DNA of 47,318 nucleotides from CAZXWK01 sp964644675. Its GTDB lineage: Bacteria > Actinomycetota > Coriobacteriia > Anaerosomatales > JAAXUF01. The stretch covers positions 1 through 47,318 of the forward strand of contig CAZXWK010000014.1 of assembly GCA_964644675.1 (NCBI GenBank). The letters run 5' to 3'. The position numbers and the translations under genes are program-made. Of the stretch, positions 12,243 through 20,742 are shown in pieces (position 1 is the first letter of the stretch; each line of letters opens with the position of its first letter). The notes under the pieces are model-generated. The model was given only the letters and a program-made list of their open reading frames with translations. It did no database searches and was not told where the DNA came from.

Positions 12243-12296
12243 AGCGAAGGCCTACCGCGAGCCTACCCCGGAGCGGAAGAACGGGTGAGAAGGCGG

Positions 12297-13802
12297 TCAG
12301 ACCTCCGGCCGCATGTGCGGGAAGAGCAGCACGTCCCGGATGGACGCCGAGTCGGTGAACAGCATGACCAGCCGGTCGATGCCGATCCCCAGCCCGCCCG
12401 CCGGCGGCATGCCGTACTCCTGCGCGCGCAGGTAGTCCTCGTCGAGGAACATCGCTTCGTCGTCACCCGCGTCCTTCGCCGCGACCTGCGCCTCGAAGCG
12501 AGCGCGCTGGTCCACCGGGTCGACGAGCTCCGAGAAGGCGTTCGCGTACTCGCGGCCCAGGATGATGAGCTCGAAGCGGTCGGTCAGATCGGGGTCCTGG
12601 TCGTTCCGTCGCGCGAGCGGTGAGGTCTCGGCCGGATACATGGTCACGAACGTCGGCTCGACGATGGTCTGCTCGACCAGCGCCTCGAACAGCTCGGTGA
12701 GCAGCTTGCCGGTCCCCCACGCCGCCTCGACCTCGATCCCGTGCTTGGCGCACAGCGCGACCAGCTCCTCGCGCGGGGTGTGCACGGACACGGGGGCGCC
12801 GACCGCCTCGCTGGTCAGCTCGGCCATCGTGGCACGGCGCCAAGGCGCCGCGAGCGAGATGGCGGTGCCCTGGTAGGCGACGTTGAGCATGCCGAGGACT
12901 TCGTTGGCGGCGGAGGTGATGATCCCCTCCGTGAGCTCCATCATCGACTCCATGTTGCCGAACGCCTGATACGCCTCGAGCATGGTGAACTCGGGGTTGT
13001 GGCGCGGCGACATGCCCTCGTTGCGGAAGCTCCGGTTGATCTCGTAGACCCGCTCGAACCCGCCGACCAGGAGCCGCTTCAGATAGAGCTCGGGCGCGAT
13101 ACGCAGGTAGAGCGGCATGTCGAGCGCATTGTGGTACGTCACGAACGGCTTCGCCGCGGCACCGCCGGGAATCACGTGCAGCATCGGCGTCTCAACCTCG
13201 AGGTACCCCTTGGCATCCATGTAGCGTCGGATCGCGGAGATGACCCGGAACCGCGTCTCGAAGACCGAACGGACCTCGGGGTTCACGATCAGGTCGACGT
13301 AGCGCTGGCGATAGCGCGTCTCGGTGTCCGAGAGGCCGTGGTACTTCTCGGGAAGCGGGCGGAGCGACTTCGACAGCAGCACGACCGACGTGGGCGCGAC
13401 CGAGAGCTCGCCGCGGCGCGTCCGCAGTACCGTCCCCGTCGCGCCGACCCAGTCACCCACGTCCAGCTGCTTGACCGCCGAGAACCCCTCCTCGCCGATC
13501 ACGTTCAGGCGAATGAAGAGCTGCAGATCGCCCGTGGCATCGCGCAGGACGACGAAGATGACCTTGCCCTGGTCGCGGATGGCGACGACGCGGCCGGCGA
13601 CCGAGACGACTTCGTCGGTCTCGTCGCCCGGCTCGAGCATCGCGTGTCGGTCGTCGAGGGCGGATGCCCGCGCGGTGGGGTTCCACCCGTTGACGAAGGG
13701 CTCGATCCCTGCGGCGCGCAGCGCGTCGAGCTTGGCCCTGCGAACGACGAACGGATCGTCCTCGATGGGTGTCGCGCCCTCGGTGCGCTCTTCGTCAGAC
13801 AC
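12297..13802 (-). CDS. lysS: Lysyl-tRNA synthetase (class II)
   Basis: 501 residues, charges tRNA-Lys. N-terminal OB-fold anticodon-binding domain (SVAGRVVAIRDQGKVIFVVLRDATGDLQLF), then the class II catalytic core: motif 1 around RYVDLIVNPEVRSVFETR, motif 2 YEINRSFRNEGMSPRHNPEFTMLE, and motif 3 GGLGIGIDRLVMLFT near the C-terminus. GTG start 4 bases after the greA stop; greA and lysS form an operon. Confidence 0.97.
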   Translation of the reverse strand: MSDEERTEGATPIEDDPFVVRRAKLDALRAAGIEPFVNGWNPTARASALDDRHAMLEPGDETDEVVSVAGRVVAIRDQGKVIFVVLRDATGDLQLFIRLNVIGEEGFSAVKQLDVGDWVGATGTVLRTRRGELSVAPTSVVLLSKSLRPLPEKYHGLSDTETRYRQRYVDLIVNPEVRSVFETRFRVISAIRRYMDAKGYLEVETPMLHVIPGGAAAKPFVTYHNALDMPLYLRIAPELYLKRLLVGGFERVYEINRSFRNEGMSPRHNPEFTMLEAYQAFGNMESMMELTEGIITSAANEVLGMLNVAYQGTAISLAAPWRRATMAELTSEAVGAPVSVHTPREELVALCAKHGIEVEAAWGTGKLLTELFEALVEQTIVEPTFVTMYPAETSPLARRNDQDPDLTDRFELIILGREYANAFSELVDPVDQRARFEAQVAAKDAGDDEAMFLDEDYLRAQEYGMPPAGGLGIGIDRLVMLFTDSASIRDVLLFPHMRPEV

Positions 13803-13806
13803 GGCG

Positions 13807-14277
13807 TTACCGCGTGATCGAGACGATGGTGTACTCGATGACCTTGCCGGAGGGCGTCGTGACCTGGACCGACTCGCCCTTCTTGTGTCCGAGGATCGCC
13901 TGTCCCACAGGGGACTCGTTCGAGATCTTGTCGTGCGCGGGATCGGCCTCGGCGGAGCCGACGACCTGGTAGACGTGCGTGGTGCCCGCGGACGACTTCA
14001 GCTCGACCTTGCTGCCGAGCGTGACCTTGTCGCTCTTCTTGGGTGCGTCGATGATCGTCGCGTGCGCGAGGATCTGGGTGACCTCGATGATGCGGCTCTC
14101 GACCCACGCCTGCTCGTTCTTGGCGTCGTCGTACTCGGAGTTCTCCGAGATGTCGCCGAACTCCTTGGCTTCCTTGATACGCTCGCCGACTTCGCGGCGC
14201 CGTACCGTCTCGAGGTGCTTGAGCTCCTCCTCGAGCTTGAGCTGGCCCTCAGGCGTGAGCGCGATCTCCTTGTTCAT
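13807..14277 (-). CDS. greA: Transcription elongation factor GreA
   Basis: 156-residue factor that rescues backtracked RNA polymerase by stimulating transcript cleavage. N-terminal antiparallel coiled coil (LTPEGQLKLEEELKHLETVRRREVGERI, with the acidic tip DISENSEYDDAKNEQA) and a C-terminal FKBP-like domain (SPVGQAILGHKKGESVQVTTPSG). ATG at 14275-14277 with GGGAG 8 bases upstream; the extra in-frame upstream sequence is leader. Confidence 0.96.
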   Translation of the reverse strand: MNKEIALTPEGQLKLEEELKHLETVRRREVGERIKEAKEFGDISENSEYDDAKNEQAWVESRIIEVTQILAHATIIDAPKKSDKVTLGSKVELKSSAGTTHVYQVVGSAEADPAHDKISNESPVGQAILGHKKGESVQVTTPSGKVIEYTIVSITR

Positions 14278-14379
14278 GCGAGAACTCCCATGGCAGCCGC
14301 CGGTGTGGCGAGATGTGTGTCTTCGTAAGCGATGGCTGCCCGCGTCCGTGCCCGGGGCAGCCGTCAGAATGTCCACGCG

Positions 14380-14407
14380 AGTATATACGAATCCTCGCGG
14401 CTGACAA
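14380..14407 (-). promoter_or_regulatory. Promoter of greA-lysS
   Basis: Minus strand TTGTCA (14402-14407), 16-base spacer, TATACT (14380-14385): a strong SigA-type promoter about 105 bases before the greA start. It lies in the 187-base gap between tatA and greA. Confidence 0.75.
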
Positions 14408-14464
14408 GCGATGACTCGGTCACGGGAGTGGCTTCCTCAGACCCGGAGCGAGCGGACGACCTCG

Positions 14465-14683
14465 TCAGCCCGCGTCCTTGTCGGCGCCCTCACGCGCCGC
14501 CTCGCGGTCGGACCCGGTCGCCGAGTCGGCAGCCTCGCCCGGCTTCTCCTCGACCTCTTCCTTGAACGCCTTCATCGAGCGCCTGAACGACTTTCCCAAG
14601 TCCGGCAGCCGCTTGGGGCCGAAGAGGATGAGTACGACGATCACGATCAGGACCAGTGACCACGGTTCCATCAACGCCTTCAT
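14465..14683 (-). CDS. tatA: Sec-independent translocase protein TatA/TatB family (first copy)
   Basis: 72 residues. One N-terminal membrane helix (WSLVLIVIVVLILFG) runs into the TatA hinge FGPKRLPDLGKSFRRSMKAFKEEV, followed by an acidic tail. Forms the pore of the twin-arginine pathway for folded, often cofactor-bearing, proteins. It is the second of two tandem paralogues, 104 bases after the other. No tatC is in the window. GGGAGG ribosome site present. TatA versus TatB cannot be decided with certainty; the FGPKRLPDLGK hinge favours TatA. Confidence 0.9.
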   Translation of the reverse strand: MKALMEPWSLVLIVIVVLILFGPKRLPDLGKSFRRSMKAFKEEVEEKPGEAADSATGSDREAAREGADKDAG

Positions 14684-14787
14684 GGAGCACCTCCCGCCAC
14701 CGTGTCGGCGCCACCGCGCCAGCGGATACGACGACGCGCGCCAGAGACTGACGCGCGTCGGAATCGATCATGCGGTCGAGCGTACGC

Positions 14788-15009
14788 CTACGCGTCCTCG
14801 TCCTTGCTGGCCGTCTCGGCCTTCTTGGCCGACGTGGCCTCGGCCTTGTCGGCCTCGTCGAGTTCGTCGTCCTTGCCATCGACGCCATCGCGGATGGACT
14901 TCATCGTCTTGCCGAGCGACTTGCCCAGCTGGGGCAGCTGCTTGGGTCCGAAGATGATGAGCACGATCACCAGGATGATGATCAGAACCTGCGGCTCGAA
15001 CAGCTTCAT
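14788..15009 (-). CDS. tatA: Sec-independent translocase protein TatA family (second copy)
   Basis: 73 residues with the same plan: MKLFEPQVLIIILVIVLIIFG membrane helix, hinge FGPKQLPQLGKSLGKTMKSIRDGV, then a charged Lys/Asp/Ala-rich tail. About half of the first 45 residues match the neighbouring copy, so they look like a tandem duplication that has diverged. Lies between rex and the other tatA on the same strand. Confidence 0.9.
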   Translation of the reverse strand: MKLFEPQVLIIILVIVLIIFGPKQLPQLGKSLGKTMKSIRDGVDGKDDELDEADKAEATSAKKAETASKDEDA

Positions 15010-15088
15010 TGAATCCTCCGTACCTTATCGGGAATCGGCCGATGCCGGTCGACCGAGATCGACGCCAGCGACTAGCGTACCACCTGTG

Positions 15089-15745
15089 TCATGCCCCTGC
15101 CACGCCCTCGGCGCGCGACAGATAGTAGAGCGTGTGGAGCAGCTCACGTACGGGATCTGTGTTGTGCAGCATGACCGAATCGGGCACCAGCACGAAGGCC
15201 GTGGAGTAGTTCAGGATGACCCGTATACCCGCTGCGCACAGCCTGTCGGCGACGTCCTGAGCTGCCTCAGCGGGCACGGCGATGACACCGAAACGGATGC
15301 CCTGCTCGGCGACGACGCGCTCCATCTCATCGATGTCGCTCACGAGGAGGTCGCCCACGCGGGTGCCGATCTTGGTGCGATCCGCGTCGAACAGCGCTGC
15401 CACCACGAAGCCCCGGGCCCGCAGACCATCGTACTGCGCGATGGCCGAACCCAGATTGCCCGCGCCCACGATCGCGATGCGCTGGACGTGGTCCGAGCCG
15501 AGGATGCGCTGGATGCGCTCGACCAGCAACGTGATGTCGTAGCCCACGCCGCGCTTGCCGAACTGCCCGAAGTACGCCAGATCACGCCTGATCTGTGCGG
15601 CGTTCACCTCTGCAAGTTCAGAGAGCTGCGCCGAGGAGACCGTCTGCGAGCCCTCGTCGCGCAGGTGAAGCAGCACGTTGAGGTAGGACGGGAGACGCTC
15701 GATCACGCCTTGTGGGATACGAGAGTCAGTATGGAGCTCGGACAC
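15089..15745 (-). CDS. rex: Redox-sensing transcriptional repressor Rex
   Basis: 218 residues. N-terminal winged helix (VIERLPSYLNVLLHLRDEGSQTVSSAQLSELAEVNAAQIRRDLAYFGQFGKRGVGYDI) and a C-terminal Rossmann domain with the NAD-binding VGAGNLGSAIAQY. Rex releases DNA when NADH is high, derepressing fermentative and anaerobic respiratory genes. A palindrome resembling its own operator lies 41-57 bases upstream of the ATG, suggesting autoregulation. Confidence 0.96.
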   Translation of the reverse strand: MSELHTDSRIPQGVIERLPSYLNVLLHLRDEGSQTVSSAQLSELAEVNAAQIRRDLAYFGQFGKRGVGYDITLLVERIQRILGSDHVQRIAIVGAGNLGSAIAQYDGLRARGFVVAALFDADRTKIGTRVGDLLVSDIDEMERVVAEQGIRFGVIAVPAEAAQDVADRLCAAGIRVILNYSTAFVLVPDSVMLHNTDPVRELLHTLYYLSRAEGVAGA

Positions 15746-15785
15746 GAGCGGAACTCCGAATCGCTGCCGGACGATTGAGCATCAT

Positions 15786-15802
15786 CGTAACTTCTGTTAC
15801 AA
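15786..15802. promoter_or_regulatory. Putative Rex operator upstream of rex
   Basis: Minus strand TTGTAAC-AGA-AGTTACG: GTAAC and GTTAC arms at 15787-15791 and 15796-15800 flanking 4 bases, extended on one side to TTGTAAC. It resembles the Rex consensus TTGTGA-N6-TCACAA and is placed where an autoregulatory site is expected. Binding is inferred. Confidence 0.5.
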
Positions 15803-15873
15803 ACTCGGGCAAGGCACCTGCCCCGTGGCGGTCCCGAATGCCCACGGCGCACTCGCCTACTCCGCGAATGTGG

Positions 15874-16992
15874 CTAGTTCGGAGGCTTGAGCAGTTCCAC
15901 GACGTCGGCGCGGGTCACGATGCCGGCGAGCCTGCCGTCCCTCACGACCAGCACCGCGCCCGGTTCGCCGGCTGCAAGACGGTTGAGGACGGACTCGACG
16001 AGCGTGTCCGCCTGCACGCTGAGCGTCGGCAGGTCCCGGTCGGTCACGTCGACCACGCGCGTGATCGGCCACGACTCGCGGGGCACCGCTTTGATCGCCG
16101 ACAGGGAGACGATCCCGACGATCGCGCCCCCGTAGATCACGGGGTAGCGACTGTGCAAGCCGCCGAGCAGGTGCTCGTTCGCGAGCTGTTCGATGGTGAT
16201 GTCCCCGGACACGTACTCGGGGTGCTCGGTCATGATGCTCTCCACCGTCACGCCGGCCAGGCGAACGTGGATCTGCTCCTGGCGGTAGGCCGAACCCGCG
16301 AGCCACGCGATGAACCAGCCGATGAGCCCGAACCAGATGTAGTTGGTGCCGCCGTTGAGGACACCGTAGACCGCAAGGGCCACGAGCGCCCATCCCAGCA
16401 CCTGTCCCGAACGCGCCGCCCACCGGGTCGCCTTGAGCACGTCACCCGTGGCGGCCCAGAGGATGGAGCGAAGCACCCGGCCACCGTCGAGCGGGAAGCC
16501 CGGAAGCATGTTGAAGATGGCGACGAAGAGGTTGATGCTGCCGAGGTACTGGAGCGGAGCGAGCAACCACCACGCGGCTCCCTGGCCGAGGGACACGTAC
16601 CCGAAGAAGCACACCCCGGCGATCAGGAGGCTCATCAGCGGGCCGGAGGCGGCCATGATGAACTCGCGGCCGGGCGAGCGCGGCTCTTCGTCGATCTGCG
16701 CTACTCCCCCGAAGATGAAGAGCGTGATGCGGTCAACCTTGCCGCCCTCGGCCCTGGTCACCAGCGCGTGACAGAGCTCGTGGGCGACGATCGACGCGAA
16801 GAAGAGCAGCGTCGTGATCGCCCCCACGAGCCAGTACTGCCACACCGGAGCTCCGGCGGTACCCGCCACCTGCGGGAAGTACGTGACCGAGAGCGCAAAG
16901 GTCATGAGCGCGAAGATCACGAGCCAGCTCAGGTTGATCTCGAGCGGGATCCCAAAGACCTTGCCGATCCGCACTGACGGTATGTCGAACAC
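15874..16992 (-). CDS. Site-2 protease family metalloprotease (M50) with CBS pair
   Basis: 372 residues. An intramembrane zinc protease core with HELCH at 71-75 and the third ligand in NMLPGFPLDGGRVLRSI, among about six membrane helices, followed by two CBS domains (from about 245: SIMTEHPEYVSGDITIEQL and LPTLSVQADTLVESVLNRLA). This is the Rip3/SpoIVFB-like subgroup in which the CBS pair, often an adenine-nucleotide sensor, controls cleavage of membrane-tethered regulators. Substrate unknown. Between rex and mtnP on the minus strand. Confidence 0.9.
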   Translation of the reverse strand: MFDIPSVRIGKVFGIPLEINLSWLVIFALMTFALSVTYFPQVAGTAGAPVWQYWLVGAITTLLFFASIVAHELCHALVTRAEGGKVDRITLFIFGGVAQIDEEPRSPGREFIMAASGPLMSLLIAGVCFFGYVSLGQGAAWWLLAPLQYLGSINLFVAIFNMLPGFPLDGGRVLRSILWAATGDVLKATRWAARSGQVLGWALVALAVYGVLNGGTNYIWFGLIGWFIAWLAGSAYRQEQIHVRLAGVTVESIMTEHPEYVSGDITIEQLANEHLLGGLHSRYPVIYGGAIVGIVSLSAIKAVPRESWPITRVVDVTDRDLPTLSVQADTLVESVLNRLAAGEPGAVLVVRDGRLAGIVTRADVVELLKPPN

Positions 16993-17043
16993 GCTTCCTC
17001 CGGACTGCCTGAACGCGGCCGAGACGGGCCGGCCGGGGCGTAC

Positions 17044-17841
17044 CTAGAACGCGGCGCCTTCGAGCGCGTGGGAGCAGACGCAATCGCGCACGGTCGGCAG
17101 TGCCGGCACCATCGTGTAGATCATGTCCTTCACGCGGCTGTTGTTCTCGTTGAAGACGCGGACCACCTCGTCGTTCGAAACGGGCTCGGCGCCCTCGGCA
17201 CCAGCGTCCATGTCGGTGATCAGCGAGATGTTGCAGTAGCAGATCTCGAGCTCCCGAGCGAGGTACGCCTCCGGGTACTGGGTCATGTTGATGACCTCCC
17301 AGCCCTGCGAAGCGAACCACTTGGACTCCGAGCGGGTCGAGAAGCGGGGTCCCTGGATGACGACGACCGTGCCGGTGGGGTGCGCGGTGATGCCCAGCTC
17401 GGCTGCCTTGTCGATGGCGACCTGCCGCATATTGGGACAGTACGGATCCGCCGACGACACGTGCGTCGTGATCGGGCCGTCATAGAACGTGTCCTTGCGT
17501 CCCCAGGTCCGGTCCACGAACTGGTCGCAGATCACGAAGTGCCCCGGCTCGACCTCGGGCTGCAAGGATCCGCACGCATTGGGGCCGATGATCTGCGTGA
17601 CGCCGATCTCCTTCATTGCCCACAGGTTCGCGCGGTAGTTGATCATGTGCGGCGGAAGCGAATGGTCCTTGCCGTGGCGCGGCAGGAACGCGACGGTCCG
17701 ACCGCCGATCTGGCCGATCATCACGGGTGAGGACGGCGACCCGAACGGCGTGTTGACCTTGAACTCGCGCGGGTTGTCGAGCAGCTCGTAGAAGCCGCTT
17801 CCACCAAAGACACCGATCTCAGCCTGCGGAACGTCTGGCAT
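17044..17841 (-). CDS. mtnP: S-methyl-5'-thioadenosine phosphorylase
   Basis: 265-residue purine phosphorylase (PNP/MTAP family 2), splitting methylthioadenosine into adenine and methylthioribose 1-phosphate. Seen: IGVFGGSGFYELL phosphate loop, LPRHGKDHSLPPHMINYRANLWAMK, and the base-specificity region NMTQYPEAYLARELEICYCNISLITDMDAG, where the Asp favours 6-aminopurines over guanine. Some relatives prefer methylthioinosine; I cannot exclude that. Recycles the by-product of polyamine or quorum-signal synthesis; a SAM-hydrolysing protein lies nearby. Confidence 0.93.
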   Translation of the reverse strand: MPDVPQAEIGVFGGSGFYELLDNPREFKVNTPFGSPSSPVMIGQIGGRTVAFLPRHGKDHSLPPHMINYRANLWAMKEIGVTQIIGPNACGSLQPEVEPGHFVICDQFVDRTWGRKDTFYDGPITTHVSSADPYCPNMRQVAIDKAAELGITAHPTGTVVVIQGPRFSTRSESKWFASQGWEVINMTQYPEAYLARELEICYCNISLITDMDAGAEGAEPVSNDEVVRVFNENNSRVKDMIYTMVPALPTVRDCVCSHALEGAAF

Positions 17842-17957
17842 GGGTTCTCCACTCCTTGACTCGGGGGTAGCCGCCGTGGGACCGCATCGGGCCGCTGGCG
17901 CACCTGCGATTCTAGTGGATACCCGGTTCGGATGCGCTCCCCCTGCGATTGCCCGCG

Positions 17958-18956
17958 TCAGGCCGAAAGCCGCGAGTACTGAGCGTCCTCGTCAGCGGCG
18001 TGCGGCCTGTCGTCCTCCACCGCCCTGGGCGCATACAGCGGGCGCCGGAAGAGGTTCGCGGCATCGGTCCAGGACTCCTCGGCACGGACGGCCCCGCGCA
18101 GCAGCGCGGAGAATCCCGCAGCCTTGGCGTCGAGATTGTCCGCGTGATGCAGCAGCATCGCCTCGAGCGTGCACGGTCGCTTGGGCGAACCCCACTCCAG
18201 CTCTCCATGGTGCGAGATCACGGCATGCTCCAAGCGCGAGGCCAACTCGGGGCTCACCCGTGCGCGCGCGACCGCTTCGCCGACACGCGCGGCCCCGAGC
18301 ATCACGTGGCCGAGCAGCCTACCGCGGTCCGTGTACTCGATCCCGGTGTCGTACGCGAGCTCGTCGCACTTGCCGACGTCGTGGAGCACGGCGGCGGTCA
18401 CGAGCAGATCGCGGTCGACGTCCGGGTACTGCTCGGCGAGGTGCGCGCAGATGCCCGCGACCGCCACCGTATGCTCGAGCAGGCCGCCCAGATACGCGTG
18501 GTGGTGGGACTGCGAACCGGGGCAGGAACAGAACCGTTCGAAGAACGCCTTGTCCGAGAACACGCCGCGAAGCACCTTGCGCAGGGACGGCTCTGAGACA
18601 GAGCCGATCAGTCCGCGCAGCTCGTCGATCAGCTCCTCACGCGGGCGAGGCCCCTCGGCGAGCAGATCCTCAGCCTGATAGGCGACCGCCGGGATCATCG
18701 ACTCGATCGAGACACGCTTCACACCGCGGTAGCTGGTGACCGTGCCGCGGACACGCACGACGGTCCCTACGGGGATCTCGGCGGTCTCGGGGCCGGGCCT
18801 GAAGCAGACGCCGGGCATCCGGCCCGTGCGATCCGCCAGCTCCAGAGAGAGGTACGCCTGACCGGTGCGGGCAGCACGCATCTCCTTGGCCCGAAGGGCG
18901 AACGGGGCGTCGACCTTTGAGCCCTCGGCCAACTCGTTGATGTAGTGCGCCTTCAT
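17958..18956 (-). CDS. OB-fold/HD-domain 3'-5' exoribonuclease-like protein (YhaM family)
   Basis: 332 residues. The N-terminal OB fold (KEMRAARTGQAYLSLELADRTGRMPGVCF) is a nucleic-acid-binding module; the HD phosphohydrolase domain has HHHAYLGGLLEHTVAVAG, the LLVTAAVLHDVGKCDEL His-Asp pair, and later HHGELEWGS and HHADNLDAK. The arrangement is that of Bacillus YhaM, which trims RNA and DNA 3' ends. ATG at 18954-18956 has AGGAGG upstream; an in-frame ATG 8 codons earlier lies inside that site and was rejected. The final 25 residues are a low-complexity acidic tail. Confidence 0.88.
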   Translation of the reverse strand: MKAHYINELAEGSKVDAPFALRAKEMRAARTGQAYLSLELADRTGRMPGVCFRPGPETAEIPVGTVVRVRGTVTSYRGVKRVSIESMIPAVAYQAEDLLAEGPRPREELIDELRGLIGSVSEPSLRKVLRGVFSDKAFFERFCSCPGSQSHHHAYLGGLLEHTVAVAGICAHLAEQYPDVDRDLLVTAAVLHDVGKCDELAYDTGIEYTDRGRLLGHVMLGAARVGEAVARARVSPELASRLEHAVISHHGELEWGSPKRPCTLEAMLLHHADNLDAKAAGFSALLRGAVRAEESWTDAANLFRRPLYAPRAVEDDRPHAADEDAQYSRLSA

Positions 18957-19017
18957 GCTCACTCGCCTCCTGCTCGCCATTCATCTCAAGAGCAGGCTAG
19001 CGGGAGGGACTGACACG

Positions 19018-19827
19018 CTACGTCAGGGGCCGCAACCTTACGCGGGAGCCCGCTTCGACGCCATAGCGATCGGCCGCGCTGGCGCGGTTGACCGACAAGG
19101 TCAGCCATCCTGACGAGTCGACGAGCACGACCGGCTCCCCATCCGCGACGTCAGCGTAGGTCTTGCCGAACGGGACGTTGAGCGTATTGTGCCCCAGTCC
19201 GATTTCCAGAGCGGAAACCCGGAGTCCGAGCCCCACGATGTCCTCGTCGGGGATGTTGAACCGGAGCGAACCGAAGCGATCCGCCTCGAGAACCTCCCCC
19301 AAGACATACGGGGGCTCGACCGTGTAGGTGCCGAACGGCGACGGCTCCAGCGCGTCAGGGTCCACCGGGTCACCCAGTGCGCGCGGCTCCACGCCGCACG
19401 CCAGCGCAGCGGCGGCCGGCGCAAGCACGTCCCTCGCATGGAACGTGGGGAGCGGTCCCTCAAGCCCGATCACTTTGGCCGAGTCGAGCGCGATCGCCAG
19501 CTCGATCCCACCGGCGCGCTGCGCCGCGGGAAGCAGAACCCCGTTGTCTGGTCCTACGAGCCTGGTCCCGTGCCGCGTCACGATGCACAGATCCCGCCGT
19601 CCGCCGCCGACACCGGGATCCACGACCACGAGATGGATCGCCTCGGGTATCTGGTAGACGCCGGCTGCCGCGGTCGCGGCGCCCTTGCGTATGTCGAACG
19701 GTGGAATCTGGTGCCCGAGATCGACGACGTGCGCCTGAGGGCATGCTCGGTTGATGACCGCATGGCAGACACCGACCCACGTGTCCTCCAGGCCGAAGTC
19801 CGAAATGAACGCGATGACTGAGAGCAC
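19018..19827 (-). CDS. SAM hydrolase / SAM hydroxide adenosyltransferase (DUF62 family)
   Basis: 269 residues. Begins with the family signature FISDFGLEDTWVGVCHAVI, then VVDLGHQIPPFDIRKGAATAAAG, VVVDPGVGGGRRD and LVGPDNGVL; the C-terminal beta-barrel ends with VRLRPL. Members split SAM with an activated water to give adenosine and methionine, and are the water-using relatives of fluorinase. The Asp and His of the catalytic triad type are in SDFG, DPGVG and the RHG region. GTG start with AGGAG 5 bases upstream. Divergent from the lipoprotein gene at 19907. Confidence 0.9.
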   Translation of the reverse strand: MLSVIAFISDFGLEDTWVGVCHAVINRACPQAHVVDLGHQIPPFDIRKGAATAAAGVYQIPEAIHLVVVDPGVGGGRRDLCIVTRHGTRLVGPDNGVLLPAAQRAGGIELAIALDSAKVIGLEGPLPTFHARDVLAPAAAALACGVEPRALGDPVDPDALEPSPFGTYTVEPPYVLGEVLEADRFGSLRFNIPDEDIVGLGLRVSALEIGLGHNTLNVPFGKTYADVADGEPVVLVDSSGWLTLSVNRASAADRYGVEAGSRVRLRPLT

Positions 19828-19906
19828 GAAAGCTCCTCACTGGTCGCAGCGCGGAAGCGGACTGGATTGCACTAGTATGGTAGTACCCGAGCCGTGGAGG
19901 TGCAGT

Positions 19907-20350
19907 GTGCGCAGGCCCATACGAATCGCACTCGTTCTGTGTGGGTGCCTGCTGATCTCCGGCTTGCTGGCCGGGTGCGCCCAGAAGGGACCCGAGTACG
20001 TCGACCAAGGAGCGGTCTATTCCAAGACCTCGGTCCTCAAGATCCTCGAGCAGACGGACATCTCGAAGCTCGCCTCCGAGACCTCCACCGACGCGCCCGC
20101 CCTGCGACACGAGGCCCTCGTCGCCTTGCGTGGCCGTGGAGAGGAAGAGGCCAAGGTCGCCGATCTGCTCTCAGAGACCTTCCCTCAGACCACGCGCGGC
20201 GTACCGGTGTTCATCGAGAAGGCCGAGGTGGACGGGAAGCCGGCGATCATCATCGTCGAGGCGGCCGGGCCGCGCGGCGGCAAGCTCACGACCAAGCGAC
20301 TGTGGGCGATCGACGAGTCCGGCGAGGTCATCGTCGTCGGCACCAAGTAG
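19907..20350 (+). CDS. Putative lipoprotein of unknown function
   Basis: 147 residues. GTG start with GGAGG 6 bases upstream, a twin-basic N-terminus (RRPIR), a hydrophobic stretch and a lipobox ending LLAGC, so an exported, Cys-anchored lipoprotein. The mature part is mixed alpha/beta: SKTSVLKILEQTDISKLASE, then VPVFIEKAEVDGKPAIIIVEAAGPRGGKLTTKRLWAIDESGEVIVV, which looks like one small sandwich domain. I do not recognise a family. A TATGGT -10-like hexamer precedes it at 19876-19881 without a clear -35. It runs into the LexA-box gene tail to tail (1 base apart). Confidence 0.8.
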   Translation: MRRPIRIALVLCGCLLISGLLAGCAQKGPEYVDQGAVYSKTSVLKILEQTDISKLASETSTDAPALRHEALVALRGRGEEEAKVADLLSETFPQTTRGVPVFIEKAEVDGKPAIIIVEAAGPRGGKLTTKRLWAIDESGEVIVVGTK

Positions 20351-20351
20351 C

Positions 20352-20729
20352 TCAGCCGCACAGCCTGAGGCGATACTCCTCGAGCACGTCGCTCGGGACC
20401 GAGTCCCGCCACCCGCGGTCGAGTTCCGCCCAGATCGCGCGCCCGTCCCTGCCGGCCGCCCTGAGGTCCTCCACGACCGCAGCGGCAACGTAGTGGGCGG
20501 CGGCTCGCGCGGGCTGGCCGCGTCGCACCGACCGGCGGCGAATCACCGCGTCGAAGTACGCACGGGCCCGCATCTGCTCGCGCGGCCCAAGCGTCGTGTC
20601 GCGGCCGAACTTGCGCACTGTCGCGGTACGGGCCGCGTGAATAGCAGCGCTGGACGCGGAGAGTCTCTCCGCACGCGCGACACACTCGCCCATGAGTGTC
20701 TCGATACCGACTCCGCCCAAGACCGCCAT
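20352..20729 (-). CDS. Unrecognised small protein under a LexA box
   Basis: 125 residues, no family recognised. It is mostly helical and rich in Ala and Arg: IETLMGECVARAERLSASSAA, then AARTATVRKFGRD, REQMRARAYFDAVIRRR, RAAAHYVAAAVVEDLRAAGRDG, and a C-terminal WRDSVPSDVLEEYRLRLCG. No membrane helix or signal peptide; net basic, so nucleic-acid contact is possible but unproven. ATG at 20727-20729 has AGGAGG 8 bases upstream. A perfect Gram-positive SOS box lies 14-27 bases upstream of the ATG (20743-20756), so DNA-damage induction is predicted. Codon use is like its neighbours. Confidence 0.75.
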   Translation of the reverse strand: MAVLGGVGIETLMGECVARAERLSASSAAIHAARTATVRKFGRDTTLGPREQMRARAYFDAVIRRRSVRRGQPARAAAHYVAAAVVEDLRAAGRDGRAIWAELDRGWRDSVPSDVLEEYRLRLCG

Positions 20730-20742
20730 GCCACACCTCCTA

